A stretch of 42,949 nt of DNA from contig WRHH01000021.1 of assembly GCA_009783355.1 (NCBI GenBank), positions 1-42,949 on the forward strand. Reading direction: 5' to 3'. Positions 8,607 to 18,349 of the stretch are shown here, piece by piece. The notes beneath the pieces are model-generated. The model saw nothing but the letters and a program-made list of their open reading frames with translations. It searched no databases and was not told where the DNA came from. The stretch's first letter is position 1, and each line of letters opens with the position of its first letter. The DNA is from Synergistaceae bacterium. GTDB taxonomy: Bacteria; Synergistota; Synergistia; Synergistales; Aminobacteriaceae. The translations under genes and the position numbers were made by a program.

Positions 8607-8682
8607 GGTCCTATCGTCCAGTGGCCTAGGACACAGCCCTTTCAAGGCTGCGACGCGGGTTCGAATCCCGCTAGGATCGCCA
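8607..8682 (+). tRNA. tRNA-Glu (TTC)
   Basis: 76 bases with encoded CCA. The acceptor GGTCCTA/TAGGATC has one G-T pair, and the anticodon arm CAGCC-CTTTCAA-GGCTG gives TTC. It complements the Glu-CTC tRNA on the other strand at 5.3 kb, so both glutamate codons are covered here. Confidence 0.95.
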
Positions 8683-8697
8683 CTTTTTTGGATTTTT

Positions 8698-8773
<76 letters not shown>

Positions 8774-8784
8774 TCAAATACAAG

Positions 8785-8815
8785 GATTTAGGAAATTGTC
8801 CTAAATCTTTTTTTT
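8785..8815 (+). terminator. Rho-independent terminator of the tRNA cluster
   Basis: GATTTAGG (8785-8792) pairs with CCTAAATC (8800-8807) around a seven-base loop, followed by eight T. It stands 11 bases after tRNA-Thr. Confidence 0.85.
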
Positions 8816-8891
8816 ATTACGACTAACCATATATGCTGTCAGTGCAGAGTGAAGCGCGAAACGAAAGTCGATAAATATTAGTGAAAATAGC

Positions 8892-8920
8892 ATGACAACC
8901 GCCGTCTACCCCGCTATAAT
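8892..8920 (+). promoter_or_regulatory. Promoter of the ankyrin-repeat gene
   Basis: ATGACA (8892-8897) and a perfect TATAAT (8915-8920) are 17 bases apart, some 40 bases upstream of the start codon. Confidence 0.65.
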
Positions 8921-8962
8921 AAGTTGTATTAAGCAATTGTTAAATGCAAAGGGGTAGGGATT

Positions 8963-9931
8963 ATGAAAAGAGTATTTTTGAGTTTAATCATATGTTTGTT
9001 GTTCGCAGGGGCAACGTTTGCCGCGATGAACGATTCAGATTTTATTAAACTCTGCAAAGAAGGCTATTTGAATCAAATCGTTGACGCCGTTAAGGGAGGC
9101 GCAAACGTGAATGCAAGGGGTGAAGGTGGAATTACGCCGCTTATGGCCATGGCAGCAAGAAAACCTATTAATCCGGTGTTAATAAAAGCTCTTCTTGGAT
9201 TTGGAGCGGATATGGAAACGAAGGATAAAGATGGTAAAATGGCGGCAGATCACGCGATAGCAGCGGAAAACGACGTTTTTATAGATGTTTTGATTGAGGC
9301 TTCTAATGGGTTGGTCAGCGTTTCTTATTTTGAAGTCTATTTCGCAGGTTCCCTGCAAAAGGTCAATGACGCAATTAATAACGGAGCGGACATGAATGCG
9401 AGATGTGAAGACGGAAAGACTCCGCTTATGTACGCGGCGCAAGGCAATTCCAATCCTGAAGTGATTGCGGCCATAATTAAAGCAGGCGCGGATGTCAATG
9501 CAAGAGATATCTATAGAGAAACACCGATATTTTATGCGACGTGGGGTTCAAATCCGGAAGTAGTAAAAGCTCTTATCAATGCGGGAGCGGATGTCAACGC
9601 AAGGAGTAATAATGGATTTTCACCGCTTATGAACGCGGCAATCGGGTCAATGTCAAGTTCGGAAGTAATAACCACGCTTATTAAAGCGGGAGCCAAAGTT
9701 AATGTGAAAGATGAATACGGCATGACGCCGCTTATTTTTGCGGCAAAAAAAGTCATCGGCCCGGAATTCGAACTCAATCCGGAAGTGATAACAATTCTTC
9801 TCAATGCGGGCGCCGACCCGAAAGTAAGGGACAGCTCCCGAAAAATGGCGATAGATTACGCAAAGGAAAATGAAAAGCTTAAAAATACCGATGTTTTCTG
9901 GAATCTTAACGATATGACAGATGATTATTAA
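8963..9931 (+). CDS. Exported ankyrin-repeat protein
   Basis: Encodes 322 residues. ATG at 8963 follows AGGGGTAGGG. A signal peptide is evident (MKRVFLSLIICLLFAGATFA, then AMND). The rest is about seven ankyrin units of 33-38 residues, recognisable by the recurring GADVNARD...TPLMYAA pattern (for example residues ~140-175, 175-205, 205-240 and 240-285). Ankyrin arrays bind other proteins; no catalytic domain is attached. The export signal points to the periplasm, where small ankyrin proteins are often partners or inhibitors of secreted enzymes. It precedes the restriction-modification operon but has its own promoter, so a functional link is not shown. Confidence 0.9.
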   Translation: MKRVFLSLIICLLFAGATFAAMNDSDFIKLCKEGYLNQIVDAVKGGANVNARGEGGITPLMAMAARKPINPVLIKALLGFGADMETKDKDGKMAADHAIAAENDVFIDVLIEASNGLVSVSYFEVYFAGSLQKVNDAINNGADMNARCEDGKTPLMYAAQGNSNPEVIAAIIKAGADVNARDIYRETPIFYATWGSNPEVVKALINAGADVNARSNNGFSPLMNAAIGSMSSSEVITTLIKAGAKVNVKDEYGMTPLIFAAKKVIGPEFELNPEVITILLNAGADPKVRDSSRKMAIDYAKENEKLKNTDVFWNLNDMTDDY

Positions 9932-10002
9932 AACAATTGACCTGTAAAGCGCTAAAGTAATGCAGAATGAGCTTTATTAAAATCTTAGGGGACAAAAGTA
10001 AA

Positions 10003-11610
10003 ATGGCAAGAAAAAAAACGGCGATTATAGAACAGCCAATTGAGCAAATACTTTGGGCGTCCGCCGACAAACTGCGCAAAAATATGGACGCTGCAGAATA
10101 TAAGCACATTGTGCTTGGGCTTATTTTCCTGAAGTATATCTCAGACAATTTCTATGAGTTGTACTACAAACTTGAATCCGGTGAGGGAGACTACGCAGGC
10201 GCCGACCCGAACGACCCGTATGAATACCGCGCGGAGAACGTCTTTTATGTGCCGCCTCAAGCCAGGTGGGACTATCTCCAAGGGCGCGCGAAACTCTCCA
10301 CCATAGGCAAAGACGTGGATGACGCCATGGACTCTATCGAAAAGGACAACCCATCCTTGAAAGGCGTTCTGCCAAAAGAATACGCCAAAGAAAAACTTGA
10401 CAAGCAGTCCCTTGGCGGGTTGATTGACATCATAAGCACCGTGGCGCTCGGCGATAGCGTATCACGTTCCAACGACGTATTAGGCCGGGTTTACGAATAC
10501 TTCCTCGGACAATTTGCGCTTGCTGAAGGTAAGAAGGGCGGGCAGTTCTACACGCCGCGCTGTGTCGTGCAGCTGCTCGTTGAAATGCTCGAACCTTATG
10601 AAGGGCGTGTATTCGATCCCTGCTGCGGTTCCGGCGGTATGTTTGTGCAAAGCGAGAAGTTCATCGAAGCCCACGCCGACCGCTACAACGGCAAAACAAG
10701 TGAAATTGAAAAACTGTTTGAGAGCGTCGTTTCCATCTTCGGGCAAGAGAGCAACCAGACCACCTGGCGGCTGTGCAAGATGAATCTTGCCCTGCGCGGG
10801 ATTGACAGTTCCAACGTCAAATGGAACAACGAAGGCTCGTTTCTGAACGATGCGCACGCGGATCTGCGGGCAGATTTCGTCATAGCGAACCCGCCGTTCA
10901 ATGACAGCGACTGGAGCGGCGACCTCCTGCGCTCGGACGGGCGCTGGAAGTACAGTAAAGAAACGCCGCCGCCTTCCGGTAACGCCAACTATGCATGGAT
11001 TCAACACTTTGTTTATCACCTCAACCCGAAAGGCATAGCGGGATTTGTTCTGGCAAAAGGTTCGCTATCGAGTAAGACCAGCGGCGAGGATAGAATCCGC
11101 AAGGCATTGATTGAAGCTCCTTTAGTGGATTGCATTGTAAATCTTCCAACTAAATTGTTCTTAAATACACAAATCCCCGCCTGTCTATGGTTCCTCTCAC
11201 GTGAAAAAGAGATGAACCAAAACCATCCGCGCCGGAACAGAATTTTGTTTATTGATGCCCGTAATATGGGTACTCTGATCAACCGCCGCACTCGCGAACT
11301 TACCGACGCGGACATTCGCTCGATAGCTGATACTTACCACAACTGGAAAACCGGCGTCGGCTACGGGGATATCCCCGGTTTCTGCAAATCCGCTCCAATT
11401 TTGGGCGATGGCAGCGTCGCCGCTCTGGATTACGTCCTCACGCCGGGGCGGTATATCGGTTTGCCCGACGACGAGGACGATTTCGACTTTGCCGAGCGCG
11501 TCCATACGCTGACCGCTGAACTGGAATCACAGATGGCGGAAAGCGCGGCTCTTGACGAGCGTATTCGCCGGAACCTTGCGAGAGTGGAGGTAACAAGCGA
11601 TGAACGATAA
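10003..11610 (+). CDS. hsdM: Type I restriction-modification system, DNA methyltransferase subunit HsdM
   Basis: Encodes 535 residues. The ATG at 10003 ([12 protein letters not shown]) fits the family N-terminus; an upstream ATG at 9967 only adds 12 unrelated residues. Residues ~10-145 form the HsdM N-terminal helical domain ([20 protein letters not shown]). The methyltransferase core carries motif I ([10 protein letters not shown], residues 203-212) for S-adenosylmethionine and motif IV NPPF (296-299), typical of N6-adenine methylation. With HsdS it methylates the host target; with HsdR it completes the restriction complex. First gene of the operon; its last 11 bases overlap rhuM. Confidence 0.95.
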   Translation: MARKKTAIIEQPIEQILWASADKLRKNMDAAEYKHIVLGLIFLKYISDNFYELYYKLESGEGDYAGADPNDPYEYRAENVFYVPPQARWDYLQGRAKLSTIGKDVDDAMDSIEKDNPSLKGVLPKEYAKEKLDKQSLGGLIDIISTVALGDSVSRSNDVLGRVYEYFLGQFALAEGKKGGQFYTPRCVVQLLVEMLEPYEGRVFDPCCGSGGMFVQSEKFIEAHADRYNGKTSEIEKLFESVVSIFGQESNQTTWRLCKMNLALRGIDSSNVKWNNEGSFLNDAHADLRADFVIANPPFNDSDWSGDLLRSDGRWKYSKETPPPSGNANYAWIQHFVYHLNPKGIAGFVLAKGSLSSKTSGEDRIRKALIEAPLVDCIVNLPTKLFLNTQIPACLWFLSREKEMNQNHPRRNRILFIDARNMGTLINRRTRELTDADIRSIADTYHNWKTGVGYGDIPGFCKSAPILGDGSVAALDYVLTPGRYIGLPDDEDDFDFAERVHTLTAELESQMAESAALDERIRRNLARVEVTSDER

Positions 11611-12616
11611 ACACGAAATCATCATCTACCAATCTGCGGACGGGGTGACAAAAATTGACGTGCGCATAGATGGTGAAACGCTTTGGCTGACACAGGCGCA
11701 GTTGGTTGATCTATTTCAAACAACAAAGCAAAATATCAGCCTTCATATTAATAACATCTTCAAAGAAAGAGAACTCAACCCTTCTGCAACTGTCAAGGAT
11801 TACTTGACAGTTCAAAACGAGGGCGCGCGCGAAGTCAAGCGCAGTGTAAAATATTATAATCTCGATTTAATACTCGCGGTTGGCTATCGCGTAAAGTCGC
11901 CGCGCGGCACGCAGTTCCGACAATGGGCGACGAGGGTACTGCACGAATATCTGCAAAAAGGGTACTCCATGAACGACGATTTTTTGAAAAATATGGGCGG
12001 AGGGCTGTACTGGAAAGAACTTTTGGAGCGAATTCGCGACATTCGCGCAAGCGAAAAGGTGATGTACCGCCAAATTCTCGACCTGTACGCCACCAGTCTG
12101 GATTACAACGCCACCATGCCGGAGACATACGAGTTTTTCAAAATCGTGCAGAACAAACTACATTACGCCGTGAGCGGCCACACGGCAAGCGAGATAATAT
12201 TCGACCGCGCGAACGCCGAATTGCCGTTTATGGGGCTGACAGTTTTCAAAGGCAGCCATCCCGTCAAAAGCGAAATAACGATTGCCAAAAATTACATGAC
12301 AGAGAAGGAACTATTCGCGTTCCGCAGGATGGTGAACGCTTTTTTCGACATGGCGGAACTGAAAGCGGAAACCCAGGAGCCGATGTATATGAGGGACTGG
12401 CTGGAAACGCTGGACAAATTCTCGCGGGATTTCGGCATGGGAATTTTGGATGACGCGGGCAGTGTCAGCCATGATGCCGCAGTGGAAAAAGCGCGCCGGG
12501 AATATGACGCTTATAGAACGCAATTACCGGACGATTTGACCGATGTTGAGAGGGCGTATTTGGACGCTTTACTGGAAATGCGGAAAAAACTCAAAGCCGG
12601 AGGCGGAAGTGAATAA
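11600..12616 (+). CDS. rhuM: RhuM-family protein in the type I RM operon
   Basis: Encodes 338 residues. The ATG at 11600 lies behind GGAGGT inside the end of hsdM. The N-terminal part ([38 protein letters not shown]) is the RhuM signature, with a helix-turn-helix-like segment at ~30-60. The C-terminal half contains the FIC/DOC-resembling segment found in longer RhuM proteins ([20 protein letters not shown]), without a complete HPFxxGNG motif. RhuM was named as a Salmonella virulence factor, but its homologues mostly sit inside type I RM loci, where their function is unknown. Its stop shares one base with the next start, so translation is probably coupled. Confidence 0.9.
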   Translation: MNDKHEIIIYQSADGVTKIDVRIDGETLWLTQAQLVDLFQTTKQNISLHINNIFKERELNPSATVKDYLTVQNEGAREVKRSVKYYNLDLILAVGYRVKSPRGTQFRQWATRVLHEYLQKGYSMNDDFLKNMGGGLYWKELLERIRDIRASEKVMYRQILDLYATSLDYNATMPETYEFFKIVQNKLHYAVSGHTASEIIFDRANAELPFMGLTVFKGSHPVKSEITIAKNYMTEKELFAFRRMVNAFFDMAELKAETQEPMYMRDWLETLDKFSRDFGMGILDDAGSVSHDAAVEKARREYDAYRTQLPDDLTDVERAYLDALLEMRKKLKAGGGSE

Positions 12617-13653
12617 TGCTGATAAATAGTAGTGATTATTTTACAGTTTTAGACGATATTAAAACCCGAATTAAAACGGCGCAGTATAAAGCCGTTTTAG
12701 GGGCAAACAGAGAACTGATGGAGCTGTACTGGAACATTGGCCAAATAATAATTGCCAACACAAAATACGGCGCAAAATTTATCGAAAATCTTTCAAGGGA
12801 TATTTTACTTGAATTTCCTGAAATTCAAGGTTTTTCTGTGCGCAATTTAAAATATATGCATAAGTTTGCCGAGGTTTACCCTGATTTTCAAAAAGTGCAA
12901 CAGGGTGTTGCACTTTTACCGTGGCGGAATAATTTGACTTTGATGTCAAAGGTGAAAGACGAAACGGAGCGGCAATGGTATATCGCTCAAAACTTTGAAA
13001 ACGGATGGAACAATGCTGTTTTAACACATCATATTGAAACGAAGCTCTATCAACGGCAAGCAATAGCGGAAAAAGCGACAAATTACGACAAACAATTACC
13101 GTCGCCGTTCAGCGAATTAGCGGAGGAGACTCTTAAAAACCCTTATGTATTCGATTTTATCGAAAAACGTAATGGAATCATTGAACGGGAAATTGAGCGT
13201 GAATTAGTGGCGAATATCGCTAAAACCATCATGGAGCTTGGAACGGGGTTTGCTTTTGTCGGTAACCAATACCACATTGATGTCAGCGGCAAGGATTATT
13301 ATATCGATCTTTTGTTTTATAACACAAAACTCCGCTGCTATGTCGTTATTGAATTGAAAAACACCGAGTTCAAACCGGAGTACGCGGGGAAACTTAATTT
13401 TTATTTATCTGCAATTGACGATATGTTAAAGCACGAAACCGACAATCCGTCAATCGGAATCGTGCTTTGCAAGACAAGGGATAAACTGACTGCCGAGTAT
13501 GCGCTGAAAGACATCAATAAGCCTATTGGGGTAAGTGAATATGCGCTCTCTGATTTTGTACCCGCTGAACTTATCGACACCTTACCAAGCGCCGAAGATA
13601 TTGAGAAACGCATAAAATTAGAGTTTGGCGTTGACGGTGGCGGTGATGAGTGA
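12616..13653 (+). CDS. DUF1016 (YhcG-type) PD-(D/E)XK nuclease-family protein
   Basis: Encodes 345 residues. Residues ~10-150 are the DUF1016 N-terminal domain (YWNIGQIIIAN, FSVRNLKYMHKFAE), and residues ~175-330 are the PD-(D/E)XK-like domain (YYIDLLFYNTKLRCYVVIEL, then KN), where the D of IDLLFY and the E and K of IELKN are the expected metal-binding residues. Members are often found next to type I RM or in defence islands; their biochemical role is not settled. Here it sits between rhuM and hsdS, overlapping both, so it must be made together with the RM enzymes. Base composition turns more AT-rich here than in hsdM and hsdR. Confidence 0.9.
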   Translation: MLINSSDYFTVLDDIKTRIKTAQYKAVLGANRELMELYWNIGQIIIANTKYGAKFIENLSRDILLEFPEIQGFSVRNLKYMHKFAEVYPDFQKVQQGVALLPWRNNLTLMSKVKDETERQWYIAQNFENGWNNAVLTHHIETKLYQRQAIAEKATNYDKQLPSPFSELAEETLKNPYVFDFIEKRNGIIEREIERELVANIAKTIMELGTGFAFVGNQYHIDVSGKDYYIDLLFYNTKLRCYVVIELKNTEFKPEYAGKLNFYLSAIDDMLKHETDNPSIGIVLCKTRDKLTAEYALKDINKPIGVSEYALSDFVPAELIDTLPSAEDIEKRIKLEFGVDGGGDE

Positions 13654-14851
13654 GTGGAGAGTGTGTACTGTACAAGATCTAATAGATGACGGCAAGCTAG
13701 AGCCACCAATGGACGGCAATCACGGAGAAATTCATCCAAAAGTGGCAGATTATACCGCTTTTGGAGTACCATTTATTATGGCGTCAGATTTACTGAATGG
13801 AAAGATTGACTATACCCACTGCAAATACATATCCGAAAAAACTGTATCCACCCTTAGAAAGGGATTTGCAAAAAGCGGAGATGTTCTATTAACACATAAA
13901 GCGACAATTGGAAGAACCGCTATTGTCGATAACGGATTTCCTTTTATCATATTGACACCACAAGTAACCTATTACCGAGTGTTAAAAGAGATCAATAATA
14001 AGTATTTAAAATATTACTTTGACAGCGATTTCTTCATAGACACATTGACAGCGTGGGCAAATTCTGGTAGTACACGATTATATTTAGGCATAACAGAACA
14101 GCGAAAACTTCCCGTAGTTCTGCCTGATATGAACACGCAGGGTACCATTGTCGAAATCCTATCATCCCTTGACGATAAAATAGACCTGCTTGTGCGCCAG
14201 AACGCCACGCTTGAAGCCTTGGCGCAGACGTATTTCCGCCAGTGGTTTGTAGAGGAAGCGAATGAAGCGTGGAAAATATTGGCTTTGATAGATTTCGGTA
14301 AAATTGTTTGCGGAAAGACACCGTCTACACAGATAACTGACTATTACGGAGAAGATGTACCGTTTTTGAAAATACCAGATATGCACAACAGCCTTTTTGT
14401 TTATAAAACGACCGATTACTTAAGCGTAAAAGGAGCGAATAGTCAAGTAAACAAAAATATTCCCGTTAATTCAATATGTGTCAGTTGTATAGCTACTGTA
14501 GGTCTTGTTGTTATAAATGCGGTTGAATGCCAAACAAATCAACAAATTAATTCTCTGACACCGTATAATTCAAAACACTTATACTATTTATTTTGTTTCT
14601 TGCGAAATTATGCCGAAGACTTAGAAGCGTTAGGAAGCGGAGGAACAACGGTAGGAAATGTAAACACGTCGTTATTTAGCGGTATTGAGCTCAATTGTCC
14701 CGATGATAGAAGCTTAAATAAGTTTAATGATATAGTAACACCATTATTCGAAAAAATTGAATCTAACACCCGCCAAACCTTCACCCTGCAGAAGCTCCGG
14801 GACACGCTGCTTCCAAAACTCGTCAGCGGTAACGTGAGAGTGAGAATATAA
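13646..14851 (+). CDS. hsdS: Type I restriction-modification specificity subunit HsdS
   Basis: Encodes 401 residues. The ATG at 13646 (MSEWRVCTVQDLI) overlaps the previous gene by 8 bases; earlier in-frame GTG/TTG codons would extend it with sequence that belongs to the upstream gene. Two target-recognition domains are visible: residues ~1-160 (TRD1, ending SGSTRLYLGITEQRKLPVVL) and ~205-365 (TRD2, with CGKTPSTQITDYYGEDVPFL). Each is followed by a conserved helical spacer (EILSSLDDKIDLLVRQN; KIESNTRQTFTLQKLRDTLL). The subunit determines the split DNA target for both methylation and cleavage. The TRDs are AT-rich relative to hsdM/hsdR, consistent with frequent exchange of specificity cassettes. 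Confidence 0.94.
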   Translation: MSEWRVCTVQDLIDDGKLEPPMDGNHGEIHPKVADYTAFGVPFIMASDLLNGKIDYTHCKYISEKTVSTLRKGFAKSGDVLLTHKATIGRTAIVDNGFPFIILTPQVTYYRVLKEINNKYLKYYFDSDFFIDTLTAWANSGSTRLYLGITEQRKLPVVLPDMNTQGTIVEILSSLDDKIDLLVRQNATLEALAQTYFRQWFVEEANEAWKILALIDFGKIVCGKTPSTQITDYYGEDVPFLKIPDMHNSLFVYKTTDYLSVKGANSQVNKNIPVNSICVSCIATVGLVVINAVECQTNQQINSLTPYNSKHLYYLFCFLRNYAEDLEALGSGGTTVGNVNTSLFSGIELNCPDDRSLNKFNDIVTPLFEKIESNTRQTFTLQKLRDTLLPKLVSGNVRVRI

Positions 14852-17800
14852 TGAAAAAGGTGACGTTCATGCCCAAACTTTGCGAATCATCCATAGAACA
14901 AATGGCGATCGAGGAACTGGAGTCCCTCGGCTATGCATATATACCCGGAGTTGACCTTGCTCCTGACGCGCCAACAGCTGAACGTCAGGGCTACCGCGAC
15001 GTCCTCTTGGCGGGCAGGCTGCGAGCCGCGCTTGCGAAGCTCAACCCCGCTATTACCGTCGACGCTTTGGAGAGCGCTCTGCGAAAGCTCTCGTACATCG
15101 TAACGTCAAATCTTATTGCTGATAACGAGGCGTTTCACCGTATGCTCGTTGACGGCGTTCCCGTGGAATATAGGAGGGACGGAGATATTGTCGGCGATTA
15201 CGCGCGGGTTGTGGATTACGATAATGAGAAAAATAACGAGTTTTTGGCGGTAAATCAATATACGATTGCTCAGGACAGGTACATCAAGCGCCCCGATTTG
15301 TTACTGTTCATCAACGGCATTCCGCTTGTCCTGTTTGAACTTAAGAATCCCTCCGACGAAAACGCAACCTGCCACAAGGCTTACGAGCAAATTCAAGCAT
15401 ACAAGGCAGCGATTCCGGCATTATTCACATATAACGAAATATGTATAATATCTGACGGTTTGGAAGCGAAAGCGGGGTCGCTCACCGCTTCATATTCCCG
15501 TTTCAGCGCGTGGAAAACCAAAGACGGCGTAAACGAAGCGAAATTTCGGGACGAGCTTTCGACGCTGATTCATGGACTTTGCGCTCCGGCAACGCTGCTT
15601 GACTATATCCAAAACTTCGTGACATTCGAGAAGTCAAGCACGGAAGATAAGGACACGCACATCGTCAAAGTTGAAACCGTAAAGAAAATCGCGGCGTATC
15701 ACCAATATTACGCAGTAAATAAAGCTGTATCAAGCACGGTTGAGGCAGCGAAATCCAACGGGACTAAAAAGGCAGGCGTTATCTGGCATACGCAAGGCAC
15801 GGGCAAGTCGCTGTCCATGGTATTCTTCGCGGGTAAAATTGTGCGAAACCTGAACAACCCCACAGTGCTTGTCATCAACGACCGTAACGACCTTGACGAA
15901 CAGTTGTTTGACACGTTCGCGGACAATAATGCCCTGCTGCGCCAGCCTCCGAAACAAGCGGATTCATGCGAGAATTTGAAAACACTGCTGAAAGTTGCAT
16001 CCGGCGGTATCGTGTTCACAACCATTCAGAAATTTGTACCCGATAACAACCAATCGGCTTATGAATTACTGTCGGCGCGGGACAATATTGTGGTCATCGC
16101 CGACGAAGCGCACCGAACACAATACGGTTTCGACGCCAAACTCCGCGATATTAAGGATAATGGCGAGGTCGTCGGTCAGCGTATTGTATACGGTTTCGCA
16201 AAATATATCCGTGACGCGCTTCCTAACGCTACATTTATCGGGTTTACGGGTACGCCTGTTGAAAAACAGGACGCGAACACGCCCGCCGTCTTTGGAGATT
16301 ATATTGATATTTATGATATTTCCCAAGCGGTTCTGGACAAAGTCACAGTTCGAATTTATTACGAGAGCCGCCTTGTAAAAGTGAACCTCACGGACGAAGG
16401 CAAACAGCTTATTGAGCAGCTTGACGCGGAGTTGGACGAAATCGGTGAGGCGGACGAAACAAAGGCCGCAAAACTGAAATGGGCTAAACTGGAGGCAATC
16501 GTAGGCAGTAAAGACAGAATCGCCACGCTTGCGAAAGACATAGTGAACCATTTTGAAGAACGCCAAAAAGTATTTGAGGGAAAAGCTTTGATTGTCGCCA
16601 TGAGCCGCCGCATTGCCGTAGCGATATACGAAGAGATTATTAAACTGCGCCCCGAATGGCACAACGACGATTTGGACAAAGGCGCCATCAAGGTTGTAAT
16701 GACCTCCAACAGTTCCGATGGCGAGGAAATTCAAAAGCATCACACCACAAAAGCGCAGCGAAAAGCCCTCGCGTTGAGAATAAAGGACGAGAGCGACCCG
16801 CTTAATATTGTAATTGTCCGCGATATGTGGCTTACGGGTTTTGACGCTCCATGCCTGAACACGATGTACGTAGACAAACCGATGAAAGAGCACAATCTTA
16901 TGCAAGCCATAGCTCGCGTCAACCGCGTTTTCAAGGACAAACCCGGTGGTTTGATTGTTGACTATATCGGTATTGCGACAAATCTGAAAAAAGCGCTCAG
17001 TTTCTATGCCGATAGCGGAGGCAAAGGGGAATGCGCGCAAACGCATCAAAGAGCGGTTGAGATAATGCTCGAAAAGCTTGACGTCGCGCGCGGTATCCTA
17101 TGCGGCTTTGACTACTCGGCATTTTTCAGCGCGGCGGTGAAAGATAAATTGTCCATTATCCTATGCGCTGAGGACTTCATTCTCGGCACGCAGGACGGTA
17201 AAGAACGTTTTGTCAGGGAAGTCGCCCTCTTAAGCCAGGCTTACGCGCTCGCCAAGCCTGACTCGAAGACATTTGAACACGCAGACGAGATAGCTTTCTT
17301 TCAAGCGGTCAAGGCGCGATTGACAAAATTCGAAACAGGCGCGGGCAGTGACAGAGGTTACGAATCGATTATCCGTAACATTGTGGATTCCGCCATCATG
17401 TCCGACCAAGTTATCGATGTTTTCAGCGCGGCTGGACTTGAAAAACCGGAACTCTCAATTTTATCGGAAGAATTTCTCAAAGAGCTTGAGGGCATGAAGT
17501 ACAAGAATGTTGCAATTGAGCTATTGAAAAAACTGCTCTCAGACGAAATCAAACTGCGATCAAAACATAACCTGGCCAAGTCAAAGTCGCTGGCTCTTAT
17601 GCTCGACAGCGCGATTAAGCGATACCGGAACAATCTGCTGTCGACCGCTGAGATAATTGAAGAGCTTATCCAAATAGCGCGTGAAATCAACGAAGCCGAC
17701 AAACGCGGCGTCGATATGGGGCTTTCCGAGGATGAACTGGCGTTTTATGATGCTCTTGAAACAAACGATAGCGCGGTCAAGGTTTTAGGGGATGAGCAAC

Positions 17801-18009
17801 TTCGAGCCATCGCCCGTGAAATAGCGAAAAAAGTAAGAAGCAACGCCACAATTGACTTTACAATAAAAGAAACCACCCGCGCAAGAATAATGGTCATTGT
17901 CCGCAGAATCCTCAACAAGTACGGATATCCGCCGGACAAACAACCCGCCGCAATAGAACTTGTAATGAAACAAGCGGAAAACCTCGCGGATGTGTGGATA
18001 CAGGAATAA
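14851..18009 (+). CDS. hsdR: Type I restriction endonuclease subunit HsdR
   Basis: Encodes 1052 residues, a normal length for HsdR of the EcoR124I-like group. The start shares one base with the hsdS stop. N-terminal nuclease domain: D149, E163 and K165 (RPDLLLF ... FELKN) form the PD-(D/E)XK site. Motor domains: Walker A TQGTGKS (K319), DEAH box IADEAHRTQYG (D418), motif III GFTGTP, and a C-terminal helicase part with MWLTGFDAPCLNTMYVDKP and QAIARVNR. The C-terminal ~250 residues are helical and contact the methylase core. It cuts DNA that lacks methylation after translocation. All catalytic motifs are intact, so the system appears functional. Confidence 0.96.
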   Translation: MKKVTFMPKLCESSIEQMAIEELESLGYAYIPGVDLAPDAPTAERQGYRDVLLAGRLRAALAKLNPAITVDALESALRKLSYIVTSNLIADNEAFHRMLVDGVPVEYRRDGDIVGDYARVVDYDNEKNNEFLAVNQYTIAQDRYIKRPDLLLFINGIPLVLFELKNPSDENATCHKAYEQIQAYKAAIPALFTYNEICIISDGLEAKAGSLTASYSRFSAWKTKDGVNEAKFRDELSTLIHGLCAPATLLDYIQNFVTFEKSSTEDKDTHIVKVETVKKIAAYHQYYAVNKAVSSTVEAAKSNGTKKAGVIWHTQGTGKSLSMVFFAGKIVRNLNNPTVLVINDRNDLDEQLFDTFADNNALLRQPPKQADSCENLKTLLKVASGGIVFTTIQKFVPDNNQSAYELLSARDNIVVIADEAHRTQYGFDAKLRDIKDNGEVVGQRIVYGFAKYIRDALPNATFIGFTGTPVEKQDANTPAVFGDYIDIYDISQAVLDKVTVRIYYESRLVKVNLTDEGKQLIEQLDAELDEIGEADETKAAKLKWAKLEAIVGSKDRIATLAKDIVNHFEERQKVFEGKALIVAMSRRIAVAIYEEIIKLRPEWHNDDLDKGAIKVVMTSNSSDGEEIQKHHTTKAQRKALALRIKDESDPLNIVIVRDMWLTGFDAPCLNTMYVDKPMKEHNLMQAIARVNRVFKDKPGGLIVDYIGIATNLKKALSFYADSGGKGECAQTHQRAVEIMLEKLDVARGILCGFDYSAFFSAAVKDKLSIILCAEDFILGTQDGKERFVREVALLSQAYALAKPDSKTFEHADEIAFFQAVKARLTKFETGAGSDRGYESIIRNIVDSAIMSDQVIDVFSAAGLEKPELSILSEEFLKELEGMKYKNVAIELLKKLLSDEIKLRSKHNLAKSKSLALMLDSAIKRYRNNLLSTAEIIEELIQIAREINEADKRGVDMGLSEDELAFYDALETNDSAVKVLGDEQLRAIAREIAKKVRSNATIDFTIKETTRARIMVIVRRILNKYGYPPDKQPAAIELVMKQAENLADVWIQE

Positions 18010-18033
18010 ATCATAATTAACTTAATTATTCTT

Positions 18034-18060
18034 GAGAATCTCGTTTATAATGAGATACTC
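18034..18060 (+). promoter_or_regulatory. Palindromic operator around the -10 box of the antitoxin gene
   Basis: GAGAATCTC (18034-18042) and GAGATACTC (18052-18060) form an inverted repeat with one mismatch. The nine-base spacer and the first base of the right flank contain TATAAT (18046-18051). An autorepressed toxin-antitoxin operon commonly has this arrangement; the -35 region is weak. Confidence 0.5.
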
Positions 18061-18108
18061 AAATCAAATGAGTGAAGAAATGAACACTAAAAGAAAGAAG
18101 GCGTCATA

Positions 18109-18336
18109 ATGTCGGTTATTCAATTTGAATCTGTCGTAGAGGGAAATATCATACGAATCCCGGAGCAATATATAGGTCAAATTCCTACAGTGGTAGCGGT
18201 AACAATTGTGGATATAGAAAGACCTCGATTGAATCGGAGAATACGTAAGGAGTTGCCTGATATTAACGATTTTCCTGCCGTTTTTGATACAAGCGGTTGG
18301 AAATTTGATCGGGAGGAAGCTAATGAGAGGCGTTAG
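18109..18336 (+). CDS. Small antitoxin-like protein (75 residues), orphan
   Basis: ATG at 18109 follows AAGAAGG. The N-terminal ~35 residues (FESVVEGNIIRIPEQYIGQI) resemble the swapped-hairpin AbrB/VapB-like DNA-binding module, and the acidic/basic tail (FDTSGWKFDREEANERR) resembles the toxin-binding end of small antitoxins. The palindrome over the promoter supports autoregulation. A second reading frame begins inside its last codons behind GGGAGGA, exactly where a toxin gene normally starts, but stops after eight codons. The antitoxin is therefore probably a leftover, or protects against a toxin encoded elsewhere. Family placement is by eye. Confidence 0.65.
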   Translation: MSVIQFESVVEGNIIRIPEQYIGQIPTVVAVTIVDIERPRLNRRIRKELPDINDFPAVFDTSGWKFDREEANERR

Positions 18337-18349
18337 GGCTTTAAAGTAA
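18323..18349 (+). pseudogene. Decapitated toxin start (8 codons)
   Basis: ATG at 18323 has a near-ideal ribosome-binding site (GGGAGGA, 18311-18317) and overlaps the antitoxin end in another frame, as in toxin-antitoxin pairs. The frame reads MRGVRALK and stops. I could not recover a toxin in any downstream frame. Confidence 0.4.

Noticed and set aside
11923..12453. 176-codon frame inside rhuM
   Set aside because: Same-strand shadow of rhuM in another frame with an arginine-rich, unstructured composition.
16066..17049. 327-codon open frame on the minus strand inside hsdR
   Set aside because: It is antisense to an intact HsdR with all catalytic motifs, has no ribosome-binding site and encodes no recognisable protein.
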